Counted from the stretch's first letter, positions 1-9,707 are shown. The stretch is 22,209 nt of DNA from Stentor coeruleus (GCA_001970955.1 MPUH01001169.1:1-22209), one strand, 5' to 3'. The notes: generated by a model from the sequence alone, not told the origin. Numbers and translations: made by a program.

Positions 1-43
1 GGATTATGCATAAACTATAATTATAAACTTATATTATAAAATA

Positions 44-565
44 ATGAAAGATAATACCGAGACCGTGAATAATAGCGAGTCAAGAAGAAATTTACTTGTT
101 TGTAGAATATGCTTCGAAAGTGAACCTGATGACTTAATTAGTCCTTGTGGATGCGTAGGCACTGCAGCTTGCGTACATGAATCTTGTTTAAAAATGTGGA
201 TAATAAGAAAGTTTCCTAATCAAAAAATAGTGCATTGCGAAGTTTGTAATGAAAGAATTTACTTTGAATGCAAATCTCAATACACTTTCAAATTTAATGC
301 CCAAAACAAGCTTTCTTTCAAAAAATATTGCGCTTTCTATTCAGTAATTTGCATTTTAGTATTTTTAGCAACTTTAGTTCTCATTCTAATATACTATTCG
401 AAAGATTTTATCAAAGATTTAAAAAGATTTCTTATACTTATAGTGCTTTGCCCAATTCTTATCTTTTTAAGTGTTTCGTGTTGCGCAAGATTTATATTTA
501 CAAATTTCATAATGATTAAATTAAATATATCAAAGATAAAAAGCAATCGACCTCTTCAAGTTTAA
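44..565 (+). CDS. RING-CH (MARCH-type) membrane E3 ubiquitin ligase, small
   Basis: A 173-residue protein. The N-terminus carries a complete RING-CH (RINGv, C4HC3) zinc finger: C20, C23, C35, C37, H45, C48, C65 and C68, with the conserved Trp (W52) after the HxxC pair. Two hydrophobic segments follow, about residues 94-117 and 128-153, separated by a short charged loop. This is the RINGv-TM-TM layout of MARCH ligases, which recruit an E2 enzyme and ubiquitinate membrane proteins in the endomembrane system. The ATG at 44 is the first in frame and lies in A/T-rich leader. The stop is TAA. No intron is needed. The substrate cannot be inferred. A second RING-CH protein of different architecture lies at 11814-12863. 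Domain seen directly; ligase activity inferred from the family. Confidence 0.88.
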   Translation: MKDNTETVNNSESRRNLLVCRICFESEPDDLISPCGCVGTAACVHESCLKMWIIRKFPNQKIVHCEVCNERIYFECKSQYTFKFNAQNKLSFKKYCAFYSVICILVFLATLVLILIYYSKDFIKDLKRFLILIVLCPILIFLSVSCCARFIFTNFIMIKLNISKIKSNRPLQV

Positions 566-2095
566 ATTTTCTCATTATTACAACAGGAATAAATGGAGTT
601 TAAAGTAAGAAAAGCTAATTAATTAATTTGATTAAAAACTTTAAGTGATATGCATACCACTTTGCTTTGTTTTTGAAAAGGTCAATCTCTGGAATCTTTT
701 TATTACATTAAATTTTGGATCACAATATGGGAGAATGTTTATTTTAAATCAGCCTTGATTTTCTTAGCTTCAGATATACCAAATAATGCATAATAGTCGA
801 ATTATAATAAAATTCTGAATCCTTAGTTAAAAAGGCTCAATCTGATACCTAAAATCCCGATTTTTAATTTTCTAAAGGATCTGATGCCCTATAGTTTCTT
901 GCATATTATTCAAAATATTCTATATATTCCTTCTTCACATACGATTTATTCCCAAAAGCTTATAATCTTTTATAAATTAATTGAACAATTTCTTTATGCT
1001 TATTTAACTTCTATATATTCTCTGCTTTTAGACTTTCAATTTCTTAAATAAGTGCTAATTTTTAGTTGAATGTGTATATTCAATTGATTTATCTGATAAA
1101 GTTTTCTTGAGATTTTAATGTCACTTTCTCCAAAATAATTGACTAAAGATAATTCTGCCATGCCATAACAAAATGGTTAAGCTTTATTAGCTTCTAATAA
1201 ATGTTTTACCAGCGAAATTCAGCATGAGTAGCTTTGATAATTTAGAATTTTGATTATGGATAAAAGATTAGGTAAGAAGGTCTTCATTACATATAATAGT
1301 TTTTAGATTATTATGAAATATTAAAAAACCAGCGAGGACTACAGCTTTAGATGCAGTGAAGAGTTTTGTTGAAGGGTTTATGGACGTTTTCCCTTTGTTT
1401 TTAGTTAACTAAACTCGGTTATTATCTGAGCATGATGATTTCATTTGACTAATAGTATGTTAATATGATTCTAAATGTAAATACTATATATGAATGTAAT
1501 GACCTTAGTACATACTTATATTGTTCAAGAAGAATCTGTCAGTATTCATGCTTATATAATTATACACAAAAAAAATATATTTTAAGACTTTAGATGCATG
1601 TGATTGTTGGATTTTTAATAAAAAAAATATTTATTCAGTTGCTTAGATGCATTTTATGATTTTTAACCAAGCAATTGATGACAGATTACTATTAAACTCC
1701 CAATCTCAAATATAGCAAAAAGGAACACTATATTATCACAATGTAATTTAAAATAAAATATTGGCCAAATTGGCTCGTAAAATGGTATATACTCATATAA
1801 CTATAATTAATTTGAATTTTTTTACTATCATTTAAACTGCCGAACAAACAATAAATTTAAATATATATTCATATTATTTACACTAATCAACTAATAAATT
1901 CTTTATCAAATTATATTAAAATAAAGTGCCAATAAAGCTAACTTCATATATCTCAAGCATAAAATAAAACTCTTGCACTTTATTCATACATCACAACCCC
2001 ATAAAAAAACTGTAAAACCAATTTTCCCTATCTAATCCCAAAAAATAAATTTTCATATCTTTGTCTTATAAAATTAATCAGTTAAATTAATATAA
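566..2095. other. Long spacer, with a possible decayed gene and a C-rich flank
   Basis: This is the longest spacer in the window. No intact frame is visible on either strand. The last ~240 bases before the next gene are C-rich; for example 1981-2040 has 18 C and 1 G. Unlike other spacers, the part from about 700 to 1450 has mixed G and C on both strands, and its minus strand contains a protein-like reading broken by many stops (see the pseudogene entry). No tRNA or snRNA signature was recognised. Confidence 0.5.
728..1420 (-). pseudogene. Possible relic of a decayed protein-coding gene
   Basis: Reading the minus strand from about 1209 down to 728 in one frame gives protein-like pieces such as HLLEANKA, FGESDIKISRKLYQINQ, KIISFWE, GIRSFRKLKIGILGIRLS and FGISEAKKIKADLK, broken by twelve stops (8 TAA, 1 TAG, 3 TGA). 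Further upstream (about 1420-1210) a different frame gives pieces such as KTSINPSTKLFTASKAVVLAGF. The KIISFWE stretch recalls the helical region of the large ciliate family of PAS-linked membrane proteins, but this is from memory and weak. Stop density is about what random AT-rich DNA would give, so the relic is a suggestion only. None of the stops can be removed by 15-nt introns. Confidence 0.22.
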
Positions 2096-2794
2096 ATGAG
2101 TCAAAATCACAAAAAATCCTCCTCATTATCAATATCATCAAAACCTTCACCAATAGCCAAACAATTGCTCAAAAAAAGCATGATTCAAATCATGCAAGTC
2201 CAAAGTTTAGTCGGAAGACAAAGCATAAAATGGTCATTTTCCAAAGCTAACCGCTTTGCCAACAAGACTCAAAGTCCATCAGCTGAGTTTTTAATTCTAA
2301 AATCAGCAATAGGTCAAGGCCGAAGTACAGGTTTCGGTTTTGGAAGACGTTGGGAGCCTTCTAATCCAAAAGGAAAAGATGCACCTCCATCAACAGCTTA
2401 TAATTTACAAGGTTCAATGGACCGAAAAATCATAGGAGGTAAAATCTCTCCATCAAGACCGGCATCAAGTTCAAGAAGATGGTCAACTCCTGGACCAGGA
2501 TCTTATAATCTTAAAAGTTCAATAGGAAATTCTGTAACATGTACTATGAAAAGTAGGCATCAAAGACAATCTAAACAAAACTCACCATCACCTGGAGCTT
2601 ATAATTTAAATCACTCTTTAGTTGAATCGGGAAGGTATACAAGAATTACATTTGGAGTCAAAACTTATAATGATTTGCAAGGTAGATTCTCAACACCTGG
2701 CCCTGGGACTTATGATATTTCTTCTTCGTTTGCATCAATGTCACCATCTCCTTTACCTAAACGTTTGAGGCTTAGTAGGAAGGAAAGCTTGTAG
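2096..2794 (+). CDS. SHIPPO/STPGR-repeat protein (ODF3/CIMAP-like, axonemal)
   Basis: A 232-residue basic, Ser/Pro-rich protein with sperm-tail PG-rich (SHIPPO) repeats. Clear copies are STPGPGSYNL at 130-139, SPSPGAYNL at 163-171 and STPGPGTYDI at 199-208. More degenerate copies are APPSTAYNL near 96-104 and a QSPSAEF stretch near 60. Family members associate with ciliary and flagellar microtubules, often inside doublet lumens, which suits a heavily ciliated cell. The protein has no membrane segment. The ATG at 2096 follows a C-rich, nearly G-free leader and is the first in frame. The stop is TAG. Repeats seen directly; axonemal location inferred from the family. Confidence 0.85.
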   Translation: MSQNHKKSSSLSISSKPSPIAKQLLKKSMIQIMQVQSLVGRQSIKWSFSKANRFANKTQSPSAEFLILKSAIGQGRSTGFGFGRRWEPSNPKGKDAPPSTAYNLQGSMDRKIIGGKISPSRPASSSRRWSTPGPGSYNLKSSIGNSVTCTMKSRHQRQSKQNSPSPGAYNLNHSLVESGRYTRITFGVKTYNDLQGRFSTPGPGTYDISSSFASMSPSPLPKRLRLSRKESL

Positions 2795-3720
2795 AATAAT
2801 TTTATGATAGATTTTAAGAATGGATTTTTTTATTTTTTGCCTTGGAAAGAGTTTTAATGTGCTAGGATTGATTATAATGTGAATAAGATGATGATATTAA
2901 GATTAGGAATGAAGAAATTGGTGGAGAATGACTGATTGGATTTTGTGGAATATTATATTAGAAATAAAAATTTTGTAAATAAATATAGAGAAAATTGAAG
3001 TGATAAATGCTTACTAGCTTTTAAGTTTGTATAATAAAATATTATTTAGTATATTTCATGTATTTTTGTATTGAGATTGCATATCATATTTATAATTAAA
3101 GTTAATTTTGAAGATTTGAAGATTTTTTAGGTTCAATATTATCAATACTCACATCAATTATCTTAAAATATTCATAGATTATATTAACATGATAAATTTA
3201 ATAAAATCTCTAAAATTATCTCTAAGCATGAACTCAATCTTTTATCCCCACTTTCCCAGAAATCTTAAATACAACAAAGCCCATTTACTTTCCTGATCCT
3301 AACCTAAAACCATAAGTATTATAAAAATTTAATTAAAAAATCTAAGAGATATACACAAAAAAAATAAGCCTAGACAAGATCTTCTACTACATAAACTGAC
3401 AAAGATAACTTGAAAGCTGAAGCACATTAATATCATTCAAGAATACCATATCAAAAACTTCCTCAATACATTCAAAAAGCCACAAGCTATAACTAGACCC
3501 TACTCCACAAGCAAAAAGGGAGTTTCACATAACAACAAAGTCAAAAAAGTAGCCCAAATGATCATGAATAAAAATTAAAGCATATCAATCAATAAAATCA
3601 ACTATAAATTCTCTATATCTCTAAAATCTTTTATACTCTCTACCAAACTTTCATTATAAATTCCCTAATGAAATATTATATCTACAATATCTTACTAAAA
3701 TTTACATACATTCCTTATCA
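2795..3720. other. Convergent spacer, G-rich then C-rich
   Basis: The spacer lies between the 3' ends of two convergent genes. The first ~200 bases are G-rich (2881-2940 has 18 G and 1 C), and from about 3180 onward the + strand becomes C-rich. No coding frame of note, no RNA gene and no repeat family was recognised. Confidence 0.6.
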
Positions 3721-4701
3721 TTAAGTTTTAGATATAACTAAAACTTTCTCTTGTCCCAATTTAAACTCCAAAACATCATTAACCCATTTTTCTTCAAAGA
3801 ACAAAGTATGTAAATCATTGTACATGGGCAAAGGGATCTCAGCAATCTCATCTTTAGGGGAAGAGAATTTTCTTAATGCTTTATAGTTTCCTGGGACATC
3901 AGTCTCATCACCATCTACAGCAAAGCCAAATCTACTTGTGTTGCTTTGTAGAGTTGCAGAGTTTACCGTGGAAAAAGGTGAGTTTCCAATATTTACACTA
4001 ACAAAAAGTCCAGTCCTGCCAAAAGTGTTTTTATTTGTCGCAGATCTTCCTGGAGACTCGAAAATCTGTTCAGAACAAGCCCGATCCCTGATAATTTTAG
4101 CTATAGGGAGTTTCATATTCCCAGCAGGAGGATTTATAACAACTTTAATCCCATCAAAAAGTGAATTACAAGGTTGTAAATGCTTTGTATGTGGCATAGC
4201 TTCTCTAAGAACAACATTGTTTTGTATAGCGAATTCATGCAAATACAAGCATTCTGTCTTTGGACAAGGGTTGTTTCTTAAAAAATAATTACAATATTTT
4301 GTTGTGCCAAAAGTTAAAGTCAGTTCGTTTCCATCAAGGACAAATTTGTTACAAGCTTTGATGCAAACTGCAGCTTCTTCATCTGTACTGTATGTTAAGT
4401 ATGCTTGATATGCTATGTGTTGTGAGTTTTTATTGACTACACACTTGACTATAATTCCATACTGGCCAAAATACTCTTTTCTTTTAAGAGTTTCTTCATT
4501 GGCCACTGATTCAGGCAAGTTAATCACATATACAAGTTTGCTTTGGATGATTCTAGCATTACCAAGCTCACTCTGCCCAAGAACAGAAGAACGTTTGTGT
4601 GGGCTTCCATCGAGTGGTTTTATTGGAGAAAGGTCACTATCTGTACTTGCTGACGAGTGAACACTTTCGATAGAGGATAACTTGCGTGATATTTTTCTCA
4701 T
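3721..4701 (-). CDS. Not4/CNOT4-like RNA-binding protein (RRM + CCCH) without the RING domain
   Basis: A 326-residue protein. Residues 55-131 form an RRM of the Not4 type: LVYVINLP, the signature EYFGQYGIIVKCVVN, then a GNELTLTFGTTKYC end. A CCCH zinc finger follows directly at C137-x8-C146-x4-C151-x3-H155, with the YLHE ending found in CNOT4. The C-terminus is low-complexity and unassigned. Canonical Not4 is an E3 ligase of the CCR4-NOT complex with an N-terminal C4C4 RING. Here the ~50 residues before the RRM are Ser/Lys-rich with no cysteines, and an in-frame TAA lies two codons before the ATG, so the RING is missing from this locus. It probably binds RNA but cannot ubiquitinate through a RING. 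The stop is TAA and the gene is intronless. Confidence 0.85.
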   Translation of the reverse strand: MRKISRKLSSIESVHSSASTDSDLSPIKPLDGSPHKRSSVLGQSELGNARIIQSKLVYVINLPESVANEETLKRKEYFGQYGIIVKCVVNKNSQHIAYQAYLTYSTDEEAAVCIKACNKFVLDGNELTLTFGTTKYCNYFLRNNPCPKTECLYLHEFAIQNNVVLREAMPHTKHLQPCNSLFDGIKVVINPPAGNMKLPIAKIIRDRACSEQIFESPGRSATNKNTFGRTGLFVSVNIGNSPFSTVNSATLQSNTSRFGFAVDGDETDVPGNYKALRKFSSPKDEIAEIPLPMYNDLHTLFFEEKWVNDVLEFKLGQEKVLVISKT

Positions 4702-5530
4702 CAGAAATTATTAAAGTTATGGATGGCAATTAATTGCTTGATTGGAAGAGTTAAAAAGTTAGAACGATAAGGGGGAGGTTAAAAATATTAATAAGATTTT
4801 TTGATTGAGGATTTGTATGCTTTGGCTTTGGGGATTTAGAAGAAGGTATGAGAAAGGAGATTGGGTGAGGATTGGATGACAAGATTTTTGGGTGAATGAG
4901 ATGAGGTGGGTTTTAGATGTTTTAGAGGTTTTCTTGGAGAAAGGGTGTAGGATTAGGGTTTTAGGTTGATGGATAAAGGAAGATGAGGTGGAAATTCTCT
5001 TGGGATTATTTTTTAGGGTGTTTTTTTAAGTTTTATGGAGTTTTAGGTTATAAGGATTAGAATGATAGAGGCTGAGGGAAGAATTTGATTAGGGCTGTTA
5101 GGTTTTAATGTGAGATGAGGTTGTTGAACTTTAGTGATTATGATTGGGAGGGTTAATATTATTTAGAAGGCTGTTTTTAGTAAATGCAGCTTGGGTGAAA
5201 AATTAGAAAATTGCATCTTAGAAAATAAGGGAAGGTTCTTTAAAGAAAGGGATTATTTAAGGTTGTGGTGATTCTTTATAGAAATGCTATTTTTGAAAAT
5301 AATATTTCGCATTGTTTGGATGGGCATTTTTGATATGAATGTTGAGTTTTACGAGCTTTTAGCTTGTTTTTACAAAGACTTCTCTCTTTGGAATGTTTAA
5401 AAATATATTTCTACTAATAAATTATAGAAAAATTAGTGTTTATTGATTTTTTTGTATGAAAAAGTTTGATTTTTATAAAGATTGGCATAGGAATTATTTG
5501 TAAGTCTGATTCAAATTTTAAACTTCCATT

Positions 5531-5554
5531 GATACCTTTTTATTGAGAGGTATC
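5531..5554. repeat. Small inverted repeat (7-bp stem)
   Basis: GATACCT and AGGTATC form a perfect 7-bp stem around a 10-base AT-rich loop, near the point where the spacer changes from G-rich to C-rich. It could occur by chance; no function is assigned. Confidence 0.35.
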
Positions 5555-5776
5555 GAAATTAGAATACTAACTATAAAAATAAAATAAATTAATAAGAAAT
5601 AAAGTATTCAACAGCAACAAAAAAAATTCACAAAATCGAAACTACAAAATAACGCAATTTGATCATGATAAAAAGTTCACAATTATTATCCAGTATAATA
5701 ACCATACCAAAATCATATAAAAAAATCTAATTTTTTATCTGGAAATACCAACAAAACATAACAACCAAAAATATCA

Positions 5777-5837
5777 AAATATTTGATGTCTTTTACCCAA
5801 CAATATTGAAATATTTAATATCTTTACCCAACAATAC
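5777..5837. repeat. Imperfect tandem duplication of ~30 bp
   Basis: 5777-5807 and 5809-5837 share AAATATTT, then a TTTACCCAACAATA core, differing by a few substitutions and a 1-base T-run difference. The pair lies 24 bases beyond the ADA2 stop codon, in its 3' flank. It is a simple local duplication; a role in 3'-end formation is possible but unsupported. Confidence 0.7.
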
Positions 5838-5860
5838 TTCTATCTATAATTTCTACTTTA

Positions 5861-7176
5861 TTACTTCATTCTTACAATAAAATCAATAAATTCCTTTTTA
5901 ACCCCTTCATCTATCTTATCATCACCCGAATTATTGTTTTTCGTCTCCATACTTGCGATAATTTTATCCTTAAAAGCTGAATATTGTTCTAATGTAATCC
6001 CAGCATTTCTACATATATCTTCCTCTTCCCTACTAGAATCCCTAACTTTTTTACTTTCCAAATCATTCAAAATCCCAAATTTCTGGTTTTCAGCTTGTTT
6101 ATAAGCAAAAATTTCCTTATACAGCAAATCGTATTCTTTGCTTTTATTAGGATAAATGTTTTTTTTCTGTAACAAATTTTTTTTAAACTCTTCTTCAGTC
6201 TTTATCCCTTTAGCCCGAGCTTCTTTTAATTCATCTAATTTCATTTTAAGCATATTTTCTCTTGCTATAGCTTCACAGAAAATAGAATGTTTGTCTGTAT
6301 CGAAATATTTAGCAAAAGGTCGTGCGGTTGCATATGCGTTTTTCTCAAAAATGCTATTTTTTAGTTTCTTTTCAATTTTAGCCTCCTGTGCCCAGCGGAA
6401 CATTACAAAATCTTTACGTTCTTCTCTTTCATCTAAGACTTTTTGATAAATCTTAAGTTGCTTTAGTTTGATTTCTATATCTTCAGGCCGGTCATCATCA
6501 TAGAATTCAAGATCGCCAAGGAAATTCTCAATATCATTTTCGTATTCAATATCAAAATCTTTTCTCATTGGCATATACCCGGAAAACTCACTTAAAATAC
6601 CCTTATTTGTTTCGTTTTTTCGTTCATTTACTCCATAATGATAACTATCGATTTGCATTGTGTTTAAGGTATTAAATTGTTCATAATTCGAAACCAAATG
6701 TTCTTTAATATACCCATCAGTATATCTAAAACTGACTACTGCGTATTTTTTAATATCGTTAACTGTTTTGTTAAGGTAGACCTGTTTATAATGTAATTCG
6801 CATTCTTCAGGAGTTTTAGATCCACCCATAGCTTCACTTATCAATATCCAATTACCATACCTCAACTTAATCAAATTCTCCAATAACAAAAGCTCTTCTT
6901 TAGCTGTCCAAATAGACATAAACAAAGGCCATCTATACGAATCAATCAAATAATACCTATGTGTTCTTTTATGCTCATATTTTTCCTTACCCTCACCATA
7001 GCAATTCAGACACACAAAAAAAGTTTTACATTCTGCACAGCTCACATAAGTGCATCTTGTTATATCTTTTAAACAAAACTCACAAGTGATTTGTCAAGTT
7101 CTCCCTTACGCTTCTATTTAAATCATACAAATTTTTTTAAAAGACTTTTATATACTTGTTCTGTGTCTTCTGCCAT
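5861..7176 (-). CDS. ADA2: Transcriptional adaptor ADA2 (ZZ + SANT), with 15-nt intron and an apparent frameshift
   Basis: ADA2 links the GCN5 acetyltransferase to SAGA-type complexes. I read ~433 residues. The start is ATG 7176, which begins MAEDTEQVYKSLLKKF; a 15-nt intron occupies 7114-7128, and KRKGELDK follows. To enter the ZZ frame one base must be gained at the A run (T run 7090-7092 on +), giving DKITCEFCLKDI. The ZZ ligands are then C27, C30, C42, C45, C51, C54, H64 and H68. A SANT domain follows at about 85-129 (WTAKEELLLLENL...GNWILISE...CELHYKQVY), then the ADA2 hallmark GYMPMRKDFDIEYEND and a helical middle. The C-terminal ICRNAGITLEQYSAFKDKII region looks like a short, divergent SWIRM. 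Without the correction the open frame starts only inside the ZZ (7045). The missing base may be an assembly error, a mutation or recoding. The stop is TAA. Confidence 0.85.
7114..7128 (-). other. 15-nt spliceosomal intron in ADA2
   Basis: GTATGATTTAAATAG on the minus strand: GTA donor, TA at 9-10 as likely branch point, AG acceptor. It lies in phase 0 after TTT (Phe). If retained, the second triplet is TGA in frame. Removal joins KKF to KRKGELDK. Confidence 0.75.
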
Positions 7177-7470
7177 TTAATTTTTAGTTATTTGTAAGAA
7201 GCTTTCACTAAATACTGTTTCTGGTAGGATTGATGAGTCTATTGTCACGAAATATTCAACACCTTCTGATTCAAGAATGTAGTATGTTTTTCCAGAATTG
7301 CTGTTGTTTATACGAGTTGGTTGATCGTCTTTATTGATATCAGTGATGATTTCTAAGACTTCAAGGCTAATAGAAGTTTCATCAACTTCTAGAGTTGCTC
7401 CTTCGTCGACTATGACTCCTTCAAGTTCAGAATAAACGCCTAGGCATACTAAAAAATAAAAAAAATTCAT
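7177..7470 (-). CDS. Small putative secreted protein of unknown family
   Basis: A 97-residue protein, MNFFYFLVCLGVYS..., whose short hydrophobic N-terminus resembles a signal peptide. The rest is acidic and predicted to be beta-rich, with GKTYYILESEGVEYFVTID and only one cysteine, inside the presumed signal. I do not recognise the family. Its TAA stop (7179-7177) is followed with no spacing by the ATG of ADA2 (7176-7174) on the same strand, so ADA2 has no room for a private 5' spacer. The upstream (right) flank shows the usual G-rich + strand of a gene boundary, which supports this being a real gene rather than chance. It could alternatively be part of a shared transcript with ADA2. Confidence 0.6.
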   Translation of the reverse strand: MNFFYFLVCLGVYSELEGVIVDEGATLEVDETSISLEVLEIITDINKDDQPTRINNSNSGKTYYILESEGVEYFVTIDSSILPETVFSESFLQITKN

Positions 7471-8360
7471 TATATTAAACTAGTCGTTTATAGATATTGT
7501 ATTAGGTTTTTATATAGGATAAGATTCGGTTGGAAATATAGAATTGATTAAGATTATTGATTAATGAATAAACATTTATCGTATATGGGAATTAAGACTT
7601 TTTATTGTGGAATAATAAGAAAGGTTGTGATCTGTGAAATATTTTTTTGCCTTTGAAAATAGTATGGGTTGATTATATATTTTATAATATAGTGGATATA
7701 TATATTTATTGCAAATATTTAAGGTGATTAAGGCGTAAAAGTTGTAAGTTATCAGTAAATTATAGTGTGATTTTATTAACGAGTGTAGTGAAAATTATAT
7801 TCTTATTTTCTCTAACATTAGCCTAAACCTATATTTTCTTTTACTCAAGTCACTTTCTCCCAAAAGCACCAATAAATACAATTATTATCTTCACTTAAAG
7901 TCTAACTAAATAAACAGTTCATTCCCAGCAAACATCAAAAGATTTTTACAAACTAAATCTCTATAATATACTAATTTCCCCATATCCTCTTATTGATATC
8001 TTTCAAAAGCACCTAATAATCTTATAAGTAAATTCCGAAATCATTCTTTTTTTATTTCAACTTTTCGTTCACAAACTTATCACATTTCATCTTATCTCTT
8101 AAAATAATCATAGCCTAAAATCTTATCTTAAAAAAAACCCTAAAGCTATCCTTAGTATATAATTTACTTATAAACCTACAACAAATTTCCATATACAACA
8201 ATAATATCCTTACTAATTAATTCCAATATCTCATATTATCCACATCACCTTAAAAATACCCCTCCACACAAATCTATTTAAAAAATCAAAAACAAACCTG
8301 ATTATTCCAAAATCATAACATCATAAACTCACAACTTTTATCATAATTTTCATCTTACTA
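7471..8360. other. Spacer, G-rich then C-rich
   Basis: 7501-7560 has about 13 G and 1 C; 8101-8340 has 55 C and 4 G. The flip falls near 7800. No gene, RNA or repeat was recognised. Confidence 0.6.
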
Positions 8361-9707
8361 TTAATTAAATGTCCTTAAATTTCTACTACTAGTTTGCTTT
8401 CCTCCTTTAATCCAAGGATGTACAAGAGCAGTTTCTGCATCAAATCTTTCATTAGGATCTAATTTAAAGCACTCCAAAAGAAAGTCAATAAAATTTTTCT
8501 CAGCATTTCTTATCAACCCCGCCACAGAGTTAATCCCAGGTTTTACAACAACCCCATCTTTATTCATAAGCAAGCCATTATCATTGAAAAACAGTTGACG
8601 CCTTTTACTTAACTGTACAAGGTTTTCAGGAATATTCCCAATAATTTCAACAATTTTACATAACTGGTCATTTTCATTAATCCCTTGAAAGATTGGAACA
8701 CCTTTATAAAGTTCAAAAAGTATACAGCCAAGACTCCAAATATCGATTTTTTCATTATAACCAGCGTCAATTATAACTTCTGGAGCCCGATAATAGCGGC
8801 TTTGTATATAAGTAAAAATTTTATTATTTCTTTCACAAGCTGAGCCAAAATCAATAAGTTTTATGCTTGATTTTTTTTCGGATTTAAACAAAATATTTTC
8901 AGGTTTCAAATCACAGTGTATAAGACTAGCATTGTGCATATGCTTTAAAGCTATGATGATTTGAACAGCTATTCTTTTGATTATATTCATACTTATACCT
9001 CTGAATTCATTTTTCTTAAGAAACTGATAAAGATCTAAACTCAGAAGTTCATAGACTATACAAAAATGCCCACGAAACTTAAATTGTTCTAGTTTTTGGA
9101 CGATTGTGTCATCATCACCATTAGTGTTAAGGAGTTCTAAAACACCAGCTTCCATTTCACCGATTTTGGCGAATTTTTCCCCTTTGCGTAAAATTTTTAT
9201 TGCTACAGATGTTTGCGTCTTGTGATCAAAGCATTGAATTACTATGCCGAAACTTCCATCACCTAAATGCTTTTGAATTTCATATCTATAAGCAAGATGA
9301 TCCCCTACAAAAGTTCTATAATATAAGCGATCATCACAAAATTTATCTGTGTATTTTTTTTTTGCGTTGCCTACGAAATAAATTTCTGCGTAATTTGCTA
9401 TTTCTTTATATTCATACTCTGTAAGTTTATCACGATGATCAAGAAGTGCTTTAGAAGGACTCATAATCAGACATGTTTTAGTTTCTTCTAATCCATTTGA
9501 TGACTTTGTTGGAGGTGTTCTTTTAGGTGGTTTTTGGTTGTTTCCTAAATCTAAAGATGTTCTCAATATACTTTTACCAATACTAAACTTGCTACTTGTA
9601 TGACTAATTGGAAGCAAACTTAGTGAACGTGTTGACCCTTTGAAACCTGATGATAAGATGTTTTCTATGCGTGCCCTAGTTGAATTCGTGTTTGATTTAA
9701 AACTCAT
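8361..9707 (-). CDS. DYRK-family dual-specificity protein kinase
   Basis: A 448-residue protein. After a Ser/Thr-rich N-terminus (1-90), LTEYEYKEIANYAEIYFVG at 95-113 is the DH-box region typical of DYRK2/Pom1-type kinases. The kinase domain spans about 142-433: glycine loop LGDGSFG (148-154), Lys171 in VAIKIL, alphaC Glu186, catalytic HCDLKPEN with D266, DFG at 286-288, activation segment YIQSRYYRAPE from Y300, and IDIWSLGCI. The HCD in place of HRD and the YIQSRYYRAPE segment are CMGC/DYRK marks. DYRKs autophosphorylate the second Tyr of a YxY motif; here the motif is FTY, keeping the second Tyr (Y300) but not the first. All catalytic residues are present. Likely a Ser/Thr kinase in growth or cytoskeletal signalling. 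The stop is TAA and the gene is intronless. Confidence 0.93.
   Translation of the reverse strand: MSFKSNTNSTRARIENILSSGFKGSTRSLSLLPISHTSSKFSIGKSILRTSLDLGNNQKPPKRTPPTKSSNGLEETKTCLIMSPSKALLDHRDKLTEYEYKEIANYAEIYFVGNAKKKYTDKFCDDRLYYRTFVGDHLAYRYEIQKHLGDGSFGIVIQCFDHKTQTSVAIKILRKGEKFAKIGEMEAGVLELLNTNGDDDTIVQKLEQFKFRGHFCIVYELLSLDLYQFLKKNEFRGISMNIIKRIAVQIIIALKHMHNASLIHCDLKPENILFKSEKKSSIKLIDFGSACERNNKIFTYIQSRYYRAPEVIIDAGYNEKIDIWSLGCILFELYKGVPIFQGINENDQLCKIVEIIGNIPENLVQLSKRRQLFFNDNGLLMNKDGVVVKPGINSVAGLIRNAEKNFIDFLLECFKLDPNERFDAETALVHPWIKGGKQTSSRNLRTFN

Larger units (their letters stand above)
4702..5860. other. Spacer with extreme G-rich to C-rich flip
   Basis: 4801-5040 has 84 G and 6 C in 240 bases, immediately 5' of the Not4-like gene on the opposite strand. 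The G excess fades by about 5450, and 5600-5860 is C-rich next to the ADA2 stop. A small hairpin and an imperfect tandem repeat are listed separately. No intact frame, and in particular no exon coding a RING, was found upstream of the Not4-like gene. Confidence 0.6.

Noticed and set aside
340-365. 16-nt GTAATTTGCATTTTAG in the first RING-CH gene as an intron
   Set aside because: Removal shifts the frame and meets a stop at once, and the unspliced frame encodes a good membrane helix.
1255-1380. Plus-strand reading MDKRLGKKVFITYNSF and the long all-stops-as-sense frame across 780-1700
   Set aside because: Any frame is open if all three stops are ignored; no recognisable domain appears and the stops have no splicing explanation.
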